NCBI GenBank assembly: GCA_964544145.1
Contig: CAZJAT010000005.1
Coordinates: 22,048-86,047, forward strand
DNA: 64,000 nucleotides
Direction of reading: 5' to 3'
DNA from: CAZJAT01 sp964544145
Lineage (GTDB): Bacteria > Hydrothermota > 32-111
Positions within the stretch are counted from its first letter, which is position 1. The number at the start of each line of letters is the position of its first letter. Positions 16,123 through 24,714 of the stretch are shown here, one piece after another. The notes beneath the pieces were generated by a model. That model ran no database searches. It was not told the DNA's origin and worked only from the letters and a program-made list of their open reading frames with translations. The position numbers were made by a program, and so were the translations under genes.

Positions 16123-17289
16123 ATGCATTTACTTTTGTCAGAGGAACTCCTTGATGTAAAAACACTGGCCAGACAGCTTGCTGAGGAAAAAATAAAACCT
16201 GTTAGGGAAGAATGTGATGAAAAGGCTGAATTCCCCCACCAGGTTATGAAATATATGGCGCAAGCAGATATGTTTAGAGTATTTGTACCTGAAGAATATG
16301 ATGGTATGGGTCTCGGTATGGCAGCTATGTCTATTGCTACTGAAGAGTTCTCACGTGTAGATGCCGGGATTGCATTGGGGTATGCAGGAAGCGGATTGGG
16401 ATGTACACCTATTTTACTTTACGGGAATGATGAGCAAAAAAAGAAATACCTTCCTTTAATAGCATCAGGTGAGAAATTGGCAGCATTTGGTCTGACTGAA
16501 GCGGATGCGGGTTCAGATGCAAGTAATATTAAGACAATTGCAAAAAAAGATGGCAATGATTATATCTTAAATGGAACAAAACAGTTTATTACAAATGGTG
16601 AAGTTGCTGATGTATATATTGTTATTGCAAATGCGATCCCGGATAAGGGTGTAAGAGGACTTACGGCATTTATTGTGGATAAGGGAACAGAAGGATTTTC
16701 ATTCGGAAAACATGAAAATAAGATGGGTATAAGGGCTTCAGCAACAAGCGAATTAGTATTTGATAATTGCAGAGTCAGCAAGGATAATATTCTTATTGGC
16801 GAAGGAAATGGATTTAAAGTGGCAATGAGAACTCTGGATTACTCACGTATAGGAGTAGGAGCTCAAGCACTGGGTATTGCTCAGGGTGCTTATGAAGCAG
16901 CAGTTGAATATGCTCAGGAGAGGGAACAGTTTGGCAAAAAAATAATCAGTTTTCAACTTGTGCAGGCGATGCTAGCAGATATGGCAATCAAGATTGAAGC
17001 CGCAAGAGCATTAACATATACAGGTTTGATTTATATGGACAGAGGAGGCAGGGATATTGCAAGAGTTAGTGCTCAAATAAAAACATTCTGTTCTGATGTA
17101 GCAATGGAAGTTACTACTAATGCAGTTCAAGTTCTTGGTGGTTATGGATATATGAAAGAATATCCTGTGGAAAAGATGATGAGGGATGCTAAAATCACTC
17201 AAATCTATGAAGGAACCAACCAAATTCAGCGTCTTGTTATTGCGAAAGAGATTATAAAACGTGGAGCCGAAATAACGGATATGTATTGA
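16123..17289 (+). CDS. acyl-CoA dehydrogenase
   Basis: 388 residues from the ATG at 16123, chosen because GGAGG lies at 16113-16117; the in-frame ATG at 16111 would overlap that site. FGLTEADAGSD, the FAD-binding C-terminal part (QALGIAQGAYEAA) and the signature YEGTNQIQR, whose Glu is the usual catalytic base of short/medium-chain enzymes, are all present. It oxidises an acyl-CoA to the enoyl-CoA and normally passes electrons to ETF; no etf gene is nearby. It lies directly after the mutase subunit, suggesting a shared acyl-CoA route. Confidence 0.93.
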   Translation: MHLLLSEELLDVKTLARQLAEEKIKPVREECDEKAEFPHQVMKYMAQADMFRVFVPEEYDGMGLGMAAMSIATEEFSRVDAGIALGYAGSGLGCTPILLYGNDEQKKKYLPLIASGEKLAAFGLTEADAGSDASNIKTIAKKDGNDYILNGTKQFITNGEVADVYIVIANAIPDKGVRGLTAFIVDKGTEGFSFGKHENKMGIRASATSELVFDNCRVSKDNILIGEGNGFKVAMRTLDYSRIGVGAQALGIAQGAYEAAVEYAQEREQFGKKIISFQLVQAMLADMAIKIEAARALTYTGLIYMDRGGRDIARVSAQIKTFCSDVAMEVTTNAVQVLGGYGYMKEYPVEKMMRDAKITQIYEGTNQIQRLVIAKEIIKRGAEITDMY

Positions 17290-17292
17290 TAT

Positions 17293-17742
17293 ATGGATAA
17301 ATTAGTGCAGCAAGTGAGAAATATTGTTCAGCATTCAAGAAGCAGGAACAATGCATTACAGAAAATATGTGATGTTCTTAGAGAAGAAGTGTCTGAATTT
17401 GACTGGGTAGGATTTTACACTATTTCAGAAAATGAAAAAAATATGCTGGAATTGGGACCTTATTCAGGGGATCCTACAGAGCATATTAAAATTCGTTTCG
17501 GTGATGGGGTATGCGGGCAGACTGCATTGACGAATAAAACATTTATAATTCAGAATGTTAAAGAAGAAGCAAATTATCTATCATGTTCTCCTCATGTGAA
17601 AGCTGAGATTGTTGTTCCGATTTTTAAGGATAATTGTTTTATTGCAGAATTGGATATTGACTCACACACACAAAATTCAATATCAGCAGACTATAAATTA
17701 CTATGTGAAGATATAGCACACATAGTAGAAGAATTATTTTAA
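17293..17742 (+). CDS. GAF-domain protein related to free methionine-R-sulfoxide reductase
   Basis: 149 residues, a single GAF domain. DWVGFYTI, FGDGVCGQ (C74) and LSCSP...EIVVPI (C98) match the fRMsr/MsrC family, in which three cysteines act. The position of the family's first cysteine (the ACxxIxxG region) reads EHIKIRFG here, so one resolving cysteine is missing while the GVCG and third cysteines remain. It could still reduce free Met-R-sulfoxide using the remaining pair or bind a ligand. It sits between acyl-CoA dehydrogenase and superoxide reductase, fitting an oxidative-stress role. Confidence 0.75.
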   Translation: MDKLVQQVRNIVQHSRSRNNALQKICDVLREEVSEFDWVGFYTISENEKNMLELGPYSGDPTEHIKIRFGDGVCGQTALTNKTFIIQNVKEEANYLSCSPHVKAEIVVPIFKDNCFIAELDIDSHTQNSISADYKLLCEDIAHIVEELF

Positions 17743-17761
17743 GTATAGTTAGGAGGTCTTA

Positions 17762-18133
17762 ATGAAAGAACTTATTAAAAGTGATGACTTCAAAACAGAA
17801 AAACATATTCCAGTCATAGATATCCTGGAAAAAGGTGACAGGATTACAGTATCTGTTACAGTGGGAAAGGAGATACCTCATCCGAATACAACGGCCCATC
17901 ACATAATGTGGATGGAATTATATTTTTTACCAAAGGATGATAAATTCCCTTATCTGTTGGGCAGGTATGAATTATCCTCACATGGCGCATCTGCTGAAGG
18001 TGCAGACACCAGTACTGTTTACAGCGAACCTCATGTTCAAGCTGTTTTCAAAACAGGAAAAAAAGGTATATTGCATGCACTTTCTTATTGCAACATACAC
18101 GGATTGTGGGAAAGTAAGGCTGAACTGAATTAA
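17762..18133 (+). CDS. superoxide reductase (neelaredoxin/desulfoferrodoxin family)
   Basis: 123 residues. EKHIPVI, GKEIPHPNTTAHHI and CNIHGLW supply the four His and one Cys that bind the catalytic iron centre (Fe-His4-Cys) of superoxide reductases. It lacks the N-terminal desulforedoxin-type CxxC iron site, so it is the one-iron (neelaredoxin-like) class. The enzyme reduces superoxide to peroxide without making oxygen, a hallmark of anaerobes and microaerophiles. AGGAGG at 17751-17756 is well placed. A weak terminator-like hairpin follows. Confidence 0.95.
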   Translation: MKELIKSDDFKTEKHIPVIDILEKGDRITVSVTVGKEIPHPNTTAHHIMWMELYFLPKDDKFPYLLGRYELSSHGASAEGADTSTVYSEPHVQAVFKTGKKGILHALSYCNIHGLWESKAELN

Positions 18134-18152
18134 TAAATCAATATAAATATTG

Positions 18153-18180
18153 CATTGAACTTTATTGTTTCAATGTTTTT
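18153..18180 (+). terminator. weak terminator-like hairpin after superoxide reductase
   Basis: CATTGAA (18153-18159) pairs with TTCAATG (18169-18175), followed by five T (18176-18180). The stem is short and AT-rich, so it may only attenuate transcription into the oligopeptidase gene that starts at 18198. Confidence 0.35.
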
Positions 18181-18197
18181 CCTTCTGGGGGCTATTT

Positions 18198-19943
18198 ATG
18201 GATATGCGCTGGGATTTATCTGTACTCTATAATTCATTCAATGACAAGAAATTTATAAATGACACGGATCATTTTCAATATCTGATAAATGAACTGAATG
18301 ATTGGATTGATAAGATAGACAAGGACAGTAATAAACAAGAAGTGATTGAAACATATATAAAATACACTCTGCAATTAGAAGATCTGATAGAAACACTATA
18401 TAGATTTACCAACCTGTCAATTGCAGTTGACAGCAGTAATGATGATGCAAAAAAACACATGGATATTCTCAGAGGTAAAATGAATGGTTTAGTCCTGCCT
18501 GAAGTGAAGTTTAGAAAATGGTTGAAAGATATTGATATTAAATTATTATTTGAGTCACAATTAATTAGAGATCACCAGTTTTATCTTGAAGAGATGAAAA
18601 AAAACGCAGGATATTTACTTAGCGATAAAGAGGAACAATTGATATCAGATATGAGAATGACTGGTTCTAATTCATGGTCAATGCTGCAGAATATGCTTGT
18701 CAGTGAACTATCCGGAATTGTTGATGGTGAAGAAGTAACAGTCTCTGATTTGAAAAACAAATATTATGAAAATGACAGCAATGTTAGAAAAACTGCATAT
18801 GATGAAGAGATGAGTATATATCCGAAGATTGCAAAGATCTCAGCAGCGGCACTTAATTCCATAAAGGGTGAAGTGATCACTATTTCAAAGAAAAGGGGAT
18901 ATCCTTCACCAATGCATATGACATTGCAGAATAGCAGGATGAATGAAAAAACACTCAATGCTATGATTGAGGCGATTGAAGACAAACTGCCGGTATTTGA
19001 AAAATATTTTATAAAGAAAGCTAAAATGCTTGGACATGATAATGGACTTCCATTTTATGATATATTTGCGCCGATAAGTGATACTGAAATGAAATTCAGT
19101 TATGATGAAGCGAGGGAATTTATTGTATCAAATTTCAGAACATTCTCAGATGAATTGGCAGATTTTGCAGACAGAGCATTTGAAGAAAAATGGATTGATG
19201 CAGAACCAAGAAAGGGAAAGAGAGGGGGTGCTTTCTGCGCGGGAATACATTCAAAGAGGCAGTGCAGAGTATTGACTAATTTTGCGGGTACGTTTTCTAG
19301 TGTCACCACATTGGCTCACGAACTTGGGCATGGATTTCACGGTTATTGTCTTTATGATGAGAGTTCCATTAATTGCAGTTATCCTATGCCTATTGCAGAA
19401 ACAGCGTCAATTTTTTGTGAAAGTATTGTAGTTAATGCTGCAATTGAGAAAGCAAGTGACACTCAAAAACTTAATATACTTGAAACACAAATTTCAGATG
19501 CTGGTCAGGTTATTGTTGATATTTACGGAAGATTTATCTTTGAGAGTGAATTCTTTAAAATGAGAGAAAATGCTCCATTAAGTTTGGATGAAATAAAATC
19601 ATTATTTTCACATTCACAGATCAAGGCATATGGATCCGGATTAGACAAAAAATATCTGCATCCCTATAGGTGGATTGATAAACCTCATTATTATTATGCA
19701 GGTTTGAATTTTTATAATTTTCCATATGCATTCGGTTTACTCTTTGCTAAGGGTCTGTATGCAATATACAAGAAGAAAGGTAATGCATTTGTTCCTGAGT
19801 ATTTTGATATTCTTAAGAATTCAGGGAAGCATTATATTGAAGATATTACTGCAATGGCAGGAATAGATATATCAAAACCAGACTTCTGGATTCAATCCCT
19901 ATCCCTTATACAACAGGAAATTGAAACTTTTATAAAGCTCTGA
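18198..19943 (+). CDS. pepF: oligoendopeptidase F family metallopeptidase (M3B)
   Basis: 581 residues from the ATG at 18198; the frame is open back to a TTG at 18165 but that start would lie inside a hairpin and has no ribosome site. The zinc motif HELGH lies near residues 374-378 with the third ligand Glu in IAETASIFCE downstream, as in M3 peptidases. The N-terminal half is the usual helical PepF domain. It cleaves short cytoplasmic peptides. The gene ends 3 bases before a REPIN-like element and is convergent with the DUF711 gene. Confidence 0.93.
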   Translation: MDMRWDLSVLYNSFNDKKFINDTDHFQYLINELNDWIDKIDKDSNKQEVIETYIKYTLQLEDLIETLYRFTNLSIAVDSSNDDAKKHMDILRGKMNGLVLPEVKFRKWLKDIDIKLLFESQLIRDHQFYLEEMKKNAGYLLSDKEEQLISDMRMTGSNSWSMLQNMLVSELSGIVDGEEVTVSDLKNKYYENDSNVRKTAYDEEMSIYPKIAKISAAALNSIKGEVITISKKRGYPSPMHMTLQNSRMNEKTLNAMIEAIEDKLPVFEKYFIKKAKMLGHDNGLPFYDIFAPISDTEMKFSYDEAREFIVSNFRTFSDELADFADRAFEEKWIDAEPRKGKRGGAFCAGIHSKRQCRVLTNFAGTFSSVTTLAHELGHGFHGYCLYDESSINCSYPMPIAETASIFCESIVVNAAIEKASDTQKLNILETQISDAGQVIVDIYGRFIFESEFFKMRENAPLSLDEIKSLFSHSQIKAYGSGLDKKYLHPYRWIDKPHYYYAGLNFYNFPYAFGLLFAKGLYAIYKKKGNAFVPEYFDILKNSGKHYIEDITAMAGIDISKPDFWIQSLSLIQQEIETFIKL

Positions 19944-19946
19944 ATC

Positions 19947-20110
19947 TAAGGCCGGGCCTTGACATTTTGACATTTAAATTGTATTTAAATTTTTTGTAGG
20001 TTATGTTATAGAATGGCTTATGAGTTTTGGGAGTTGCCAATTTGTTAAATATGGGGCATTGTTCCACAAAAAACATTAAAAAAGTGTCAAAATGCCAAGG
20101 CCCGGCCTTA
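19947..20110. mobile_element. REPIN/MITE-like element with REP ends matching the RAYT unit
   Basis: Two inverted copies of the sequence TAAGGCCGGGCCTTGACATT and its extension TTGACA bound a 164-base element: left copy 19947-19973, right copy (reverse) 20084-20110, with two mismatches over 27 bases. Each copy is a palindrome AAGGCC-G-GGCCTT plus an inward tail with a GACATTTT direct repeat. The 110-base middle has no coding sequence. The ends match those around the transposase gene at 58299-59286, so this is probably a non-autonomous element moved by that RAYT. It fills the gap between convergent pepF and the DUF711 gene, whose stop codon is the last three bases of the element; its hairpins may act as a two-way terminator. 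Confidence 0.75.
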
Positions 20111-21172
20111 GATCTTAGTGTTTACTATATATGGGGAATTGATTGTGGTGAGGGAGTTGAAGGTGAGTCCCGGCATGGGCAGCATACGTGCAGATAAAGG
20201 TTTCTGATATCTGTCTGATACAGATTTTAAATCATTTATAAGAAGTGCGATTTGTTCAGAGCTTATATCACCGGGCAGGGGAATCATATCCAAACCGCAA
20301 CCACAGACAGTTGAATACAGTATTATACTATAAGCATCAATTGTGCGCATAGACCAATAATGGGCAAGTCCCCTGTCTTCCATAATTGGAAACATAATTC
20401 CATTATATCCCGTCTTTTTGAAAGGAGAATCTTTGATTATATCTGTAATCTGTTTAACCAAAGCAAGTGTACCGCTGCTGCCAAATTGTGATATCATGAA
20501 ATCAAATGCATACGCAATTGAGCCATCATTATCTACAGACGGATTCAGTGAATAATCAGTGCCAATGTATTTATATCCTGAAATTTCCTCAATCTTATAG
20601 CCAATATTTTCAATCACACTGAATTGTCTGTACAGATGATCCCTCAATATGTTAATATCACGGTTTTCATTAAATGAGTTATACAATGTGTCTCCCCATT
20701 CCAACCCAATTGAAAAACCATAAATATCTGAACCGAATGAGGAGGGAAAAAACGGTATATATGGTATGAGATTTAGTCCGGCTGCAAATCTGAAATTATT
20801 CATTACATCCTCTTCGGCTAAATTCATCATTATTCTGGATGCATTATAAACACTGTCAACCGATTTACAATTATAGGATAATGAAAGATTTTTATTTTCA
20901 TTAATAATAGTTGTAATAGCTGAATTGTCTACATTCTCTTCATAAATTCCGAGACTTATAAACGGGAAATCATATTTGTCACCTAAATGATTTATTATTG
21001 AAGCATTCGTTAAATGATTTTTATTAGTGGTTAATGAAATACGTACAGTTTGAATTTCCAAAGGATGACAAATGTTTTTTAGTAATGATTTTAATTCATT
21101 AAGATGTTTGAATTCATTTTCAAGAATGGTTTTTCCGTTTCCTGTAAAAAAAGTAATAGTCCTTATCTTCAT
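20108..21172 (-). CDS. DUF711 family protein
   Basis: 354 residues. RFAAGLNLIPYIPFFPSSF in the middle and FSIGLEWGD match the DUF711 (UPF0210-like) signature 'RFAalaNvpPg.PFFPaay', and a C-terminal stretch with GYNGIMFPIMED and LARY-like glycine-rich turns also fits. Function is unknown; no transmembrane segment is evident. There is no Shine-Dalgarno; a TTGACC-16-TAGAAT promoter ends only 6 bases before the ATG, suggesting a leaderless transcript. The TAA stop is formed by the edge of the REPIN-like element, so the original C-terminus may have been changed by its insertion. Confidence 0.7.
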   Translation of the reverse strand: MKIRTITFFTGNGKTILENEFKHLNELKSLLKNICHPLEIQTVRISLTTNKNHLTNASIINHLGDKYDFPFISLGIYEENVDNSAITTIINENKNLSLSYNCKSVDSVYNASRIMMNLAEEDVMNNFRFAAGLNLIPYIPFFPSSFGSDIYGFSIGLEWGDTLYNSFNENRDINILRDHLYRQFSVIENIGYKIEEISGYKYIGTDYSLNPSVDNDGSIAYAFDFMISQFGSSGTLALVKQITDIIKDSPFKKTGYNGIMFPIMEDRGLAHYWSMRTIDAYSIILYSTVCGCGLDMIPLPGDISSEQIALLINDLKSVSDRYQKPLSARMLPMPGLTFNSLTTINSPYIVNTKI

Positions 21173-21178
21173 ACTGAA

Positions 21179-21206
21179 ATTCTATCATAATTTAACAGGA
21201 GGTCAA
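21179..21206 (-). promoter_or_regulatory. sigma70-like promoter of the DUF711 gene
   Basis: On the minus strand: TTGACC (21206-21201), 16-base spacer, TAGAAT (21184-21179), then 6 bases to the ATG at 21172. It overlaps the 3' end of the small gene at 21192-21488. Confidence 0.5.
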
Positions 21207-21488
21207 TTGTCCCCAATATATAATTTTTTTAATACATTTACATAAATTATCATTATCCATTCCTCTGTAGAGCATCAGTCTGCAATTGCGCTGTTTCATT
21301 TGGGTTAATATATCATTTGTCAATGTAGCAGTAAAAGGTAAAATAGATGATTTAATATCTCTGACAAGTATTTCATCAATTATTTCAAGAGCTTTGCAGC
21401 AATCAGAATCAATTACAATCAAAATTGCATCGCATTCCATACCCGTGCATATGGAATTCTCAGTATCAATGCCGTGAGAATGACACAT
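21192..21488 (-). CDS. small protein with receiver-like features, possible gene remnant
   Basis: 98 residues. AILIVIDSDCC followed by ILPFTATLTNDIL and ending in an amphipathic helix resembles the second half of a response-regulator receiver domain (Asp, then Thr at the beta4 end), but the conserved late Lys-Pro is missing and the N-terminal part with the acidic pair is absent. A stop codon lies immediately before the ATG, and no ribosome site is visible. It contains many Cys (eight). It may be a degraded receiver gene or not a gene at all; a promoter for the next gene overlaps its end. Confidence 0.35.
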   Translation of the reverse strand: MCHSHGIDTENSICTGMECDAILIVIDSDCCKALEIIDEILVRDIKSSILPFTATLTNDILTQMKQRNCRLMLYRGMDNDNLCKCIKKIIYWGQLTSC

Positions 21489-21563
21489 TTAATTTTTAGA
21501 GCATTTTTAAATTACAAACATATTACTTGACTTTATAATGTTATTTATAGTATCATTAAAATT

Positions 21564-24500
21564 ATGAATAAAATACCCAAAGCCAAGACTGTAAGAATTG
21601 GTTTGAGTTTTGTAAATCCACTTGTAATAATACTATCCATTTTATTATCATTTACCTATATTTATGCAGATGATTATGTTCTGAAATCAGGTTGTGAATA
21701 TGATTATCCGCCTTATTGTTTTGTTAATGAGGATTCAATAGCAGATGGGTTTTCTGTAGAACTGCTTCAAGCAGTTATAGATGCGATGAATCTTAAGGTT
21801 TCCTTTAAAACATCAAATTGGAATGAATTGAAGAGTGAATTGGAGCAAGGAAAACTTGATGTGCTTCCCCTTGTGGGAAGAACACCTGAACGTGAGCATT
21901 ACTTTGATTTTACAATACCCTATTTTCCTATGCATGGTGCTATTGTTGTGCGTAAGGATAATCAAAGTATAAAGGTATTAGATGATATTAATGGAAAAAA
22001 AATCGCTGTTATGAGCGGGGATAATGCACAGGAATTTGTGCAAAGTATTGATATAAATTGTGATATTATCACAACCCCCACATTCAAGGATGCTCTTAAA
22101 GATTTATCTGAGGGGAAATATGATGCAGTAATTATACAGAGGCTATTAGCGATACAATTAATAAATGAATTAGGTATCAAGAATCTGAGAATTATTGAAC
22201 CGCCTTTAGTTGAATTTAAGCAGAGTTTCTGTTTCGCAGTTCATGAAGGCAATAAGGAATTGTTGGCAAAACTTAATGAGGGATTGGCAATTGTTATTGC
22301 TGACGGTACTTATAGAATGCTTCACACAAAATGGTTTGCTTCTATACACTCCATGAAGAATCAGTCAATACTTGTCGGTTGTGATTATAATTATCCCCCA
22401 TGGGAATTTCTTGATGAAAACGGAAATCCTGCAGGTTATAATGTTGACCTTACTAAAGCCATTGCCTTGGAAATGAATCTCAATATTGATTTCTATGTTT
22501 CTGACTGGGATGATGTTATCATGAGACTTAAAAATGGTGACATAGACATTATACAGGGAATGTTCTACTCTGAGGAAAGAGCAAAAGTATTTGATTTGTC
22601 AAACCCTCACTTTGTAATCACTCAGACAGCCGTAATTAGGGAAGATCATGAGAGAATCAATAGTGAAGAGGAATTACAATACATGACAGTGATTGTAGAA
22701 AAAAGCGATATTATGAATGAATATTCATTAAAACATGATATTGACAGTATTATTGAAGTAGAAACAACAGAGGAAGCCCTGCAGCTGCTGTCATTAGGAA
22801 TCGGAGATTGCGTGCTTATGGGAAGAATACAGGCTCAGTATTTAATTGACAAAAATGAGTTGACAAATCTGGTAATCAGTGATTTGAGGATTGCATCATA
22901 TGAATATTGTTATGCTGTATTTAAGGGTGATGACAATATGCTGTCCATTTTTGATGAAGGATTGAGATTTATCAAGGAATCTGGCAAATACAGGGAATTA
23001 CGAAACAAGTGGTTTGGTGTTTATGACAGAGATAATTATTTTTCTATAATAAAGAATTCAATTATAATTTTGGTATTATTGATAATAATAATCATTGCAA
23101 TAATGACTTGGTCATTTTCTCTCAGGCAAATGGTCCGAAGACGTACCATGGAGCTGGAAGTAGAGATTGATGAGCATAAAAGAGCTGAATCTGCATTAAA
23201 GGATGAAGAAAATCTACTTGCAGCTGTTATGAATAATATTCCCGTTATGTTGATACAATACAGCAGCAATACTGATATCCGTATTTTAAATAATGAATTT
23301 GAGAAAAAGACAGGATGGAAGAATGAGGATTTGCAGGGCATTGATTTAATGTCTGAATTGTTTCCGGATGATAATTACAGAAGGGATGCAATTAAATATA
23401 TGAGCAGTACATCGCTGAAATGGAAGGAATTTACGCTTTTAACCAGAGATAGAGGGATGATAGATACAGAATGGTGCAGTGTAGAACTAGACAATAATGT
23501 GTATATTGGAATTGGGATTGATATCACTGAAAGAAAGAAGAATGAAGAACAGCTGAGAAAGATCGACAGACTTGATTCTCTTGGAATACTTGCAGGAGGC
23601 ATTGCCCATGACTTCAATAATCTGCTTACCGGAATTATAGGTAATCTCACTTTAATTTACTCAGACATTAAGGGTAAGAGTGAACTGGAGAGTGCTATTG
23701 AAGATGCTCTAAAATCATCAAACAGTGCAAGAGACTTAACTAAGCAATTGCTTACATTCTCAAGTGGAGGAAGACCTGTAAAGAAAATACTGTTAATGAA
23801 AGAGATTATCAAAGATGCAGCTAGATTTGTTATGAGCGGTTCCAATAATAATTTAATAATGGATATTGCAGATAATTTGTGGAATGCAGAAGCAGATGAG
23901 TCGCAGATAAAACAGGTTTTACAAAATATTATAATGAATGCCAATCAGTCTATGCCTTCAGGAGGCAATATAGATATATATGCTAAGAATGTGTATTTTG
24001 ATAAAGTGGATTATCATATAAATAAAGGAAATTATATTGAAATATGTATTTCAGATTCAGGTATAGGAATGGAACCGGATTTGATTGCAAAAGTTTTTGA
24101 TCCATATTTTACAACTAAACAGGGTGGGAGCGGATTGGGGCTTGCTATTGTCAGTTCCATTATTAAATCACATTCCGGATATATTGATATTAAGAGTGCT
24201 CCCGGAAAGGGTACTGCTGTAACAGTATATTTGCCGGCAACACTGAAAAGTGCAGATGAAATTGAAGAATTATCTATTATGGATAATACGAAGAGACAAG
24301 GACGTATACTCGTAATGGATGATGAGGATATGATTTTAAAATTGGTGACAAAAATGCTTACAAGGGCAGGATACAGTGTTGAAACTGCGAAGAATGGGCA
24401 GGATGCTATCAATAAATATAGTGAAAGTATGAATAATAACCAAAAATTCAATGCTGTTATACTGGATTTGACCATACCGGGGGGTATGGGAGGAAAGGAA

Positions 24501-24683
24501 ACGGCTCAGCATATTCTTGATTTGGACATAAATGCCGTTCTTATTGTTTCAAGCGGTTATTCAAGTGATGATACAGTATCAAATTACACTGATTTCGGCT
24601 TTAAGGGTATGGTATTAAAACCATATCATATGCAGGATATGCTCAATGAAATCGAACGAGTACTTTTTAAAGAAAATAAATAA
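21564..24683 (+). CDS. hybrid sensor histidine kinase with two periplasmic solute-binding domains
   Basis: 1039 residues. After an N-terminal hydrophobic segment come two type-3 solute-binding domains (about 35-265 with CEYDYPPYCF, and 270-495 with CDYNYPPWEF), a transmembrane helix near 505-525, a PAS domain (550-660), a HisKA region with the phosphoacceptor His in AGGIAHDFNNLL near residue 680, an HATPase domain (GLGLAIV near 850), and a C-terminal receiver with the phosphoacceptor Asp in VILDLTIPGG near 966. Tandem amino-acid-type sensor domains suggest it reads an extracellular nutrient or metabolite. No Shine-Dalgarno is seen. No output regulator is encoded nearby. Confidence 0.93.
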   Translation: MNKIPKAKTVRIGLSFVNPLVIILSILLSFTYIYADDYVLKSGCEYDYPPYCFVNEDSIADGFSVELLQAVIDAMNLKVSFKTSNWNELKSELEQGKLDVLPLVGRTPEREHYFDFTIPYFPMHGAIVVRKDNQSIKVLDDINGKKIAVMSGDNAQEFVQSIDINCDIITTPTFKDALKDLSEGKYDAVIIQRLLAIQLINELGIKNLRIIEPPLVEFKQSFCFAVHEGNKELLAKLNEGLAIVIADGTYRMLHTKWFASIHSMKNQSILVGCDYNYPPWEFLDENGNPAGYNVDLTKAIALEMNLNIDFYVSDWDDVIMRLKNGDIDIIQGMFYSEERAKVFDLSNPHFVITQTAVIREDHERINSEEELQYMTVIVEKSDIMNEYSLKHDIDSIIEVETTEEALQLLSLGIGDCVLMGRIQAQYLIDKNELTNLVISDLRIASYEYCYAVFKGDDNMLSIFDEGLRFIKESGKYRELRNKWFGVYDRDNYFSIIKNSIIILVLLIIIIIAIMTWSFSLRQMVRRRTMELEVEIDEHKRAESALKDEENLLAAVMNNIPVMLIQYSSNTDIRILNNEFEKKTGWKNEDLQGIDLMSELFPDDNYRRDAIKYMSSTSLKWKEFTLLTRDRGMIDTEWCSVELDNNVYIGIGIDITERKKNEEQLRKIDRLDSLGILAGGIAHDFNNLLTGIIGNLTLIYSDIKGKSELESAIEDALKSSNSARDLTKQLLTFSSGGRPVKKILLMKEIIKDAARFVMSGSNNNLIMDIADNLWNAEADESQIKQVLQNIIMNANQSMPSGGNIDIYAKNVYFDKVDYHINKGNYIEICISDSGIGMEPDLIAKVFDPYFTTKQGGSGLGLAIVSSIIKSHSGYIDIKSAPGKGTAVTVYLPATLKSADEIEELSIMDNTKRQGRILVMDDEDMILKLVTKMLTRAGYSVETAKNGQDAINKYSESMNNNQKFNAVILDLTIPGGMGGKETAQHILDLDINAVLIVSSGYSSDDTVSNYTDFGFKGMVLKPYHMQDMLNEIERVLFKENK

Positions 24684-24714
24684 ATTCGGATATAATTAAT
24701 ACAATGGAGGAGTA

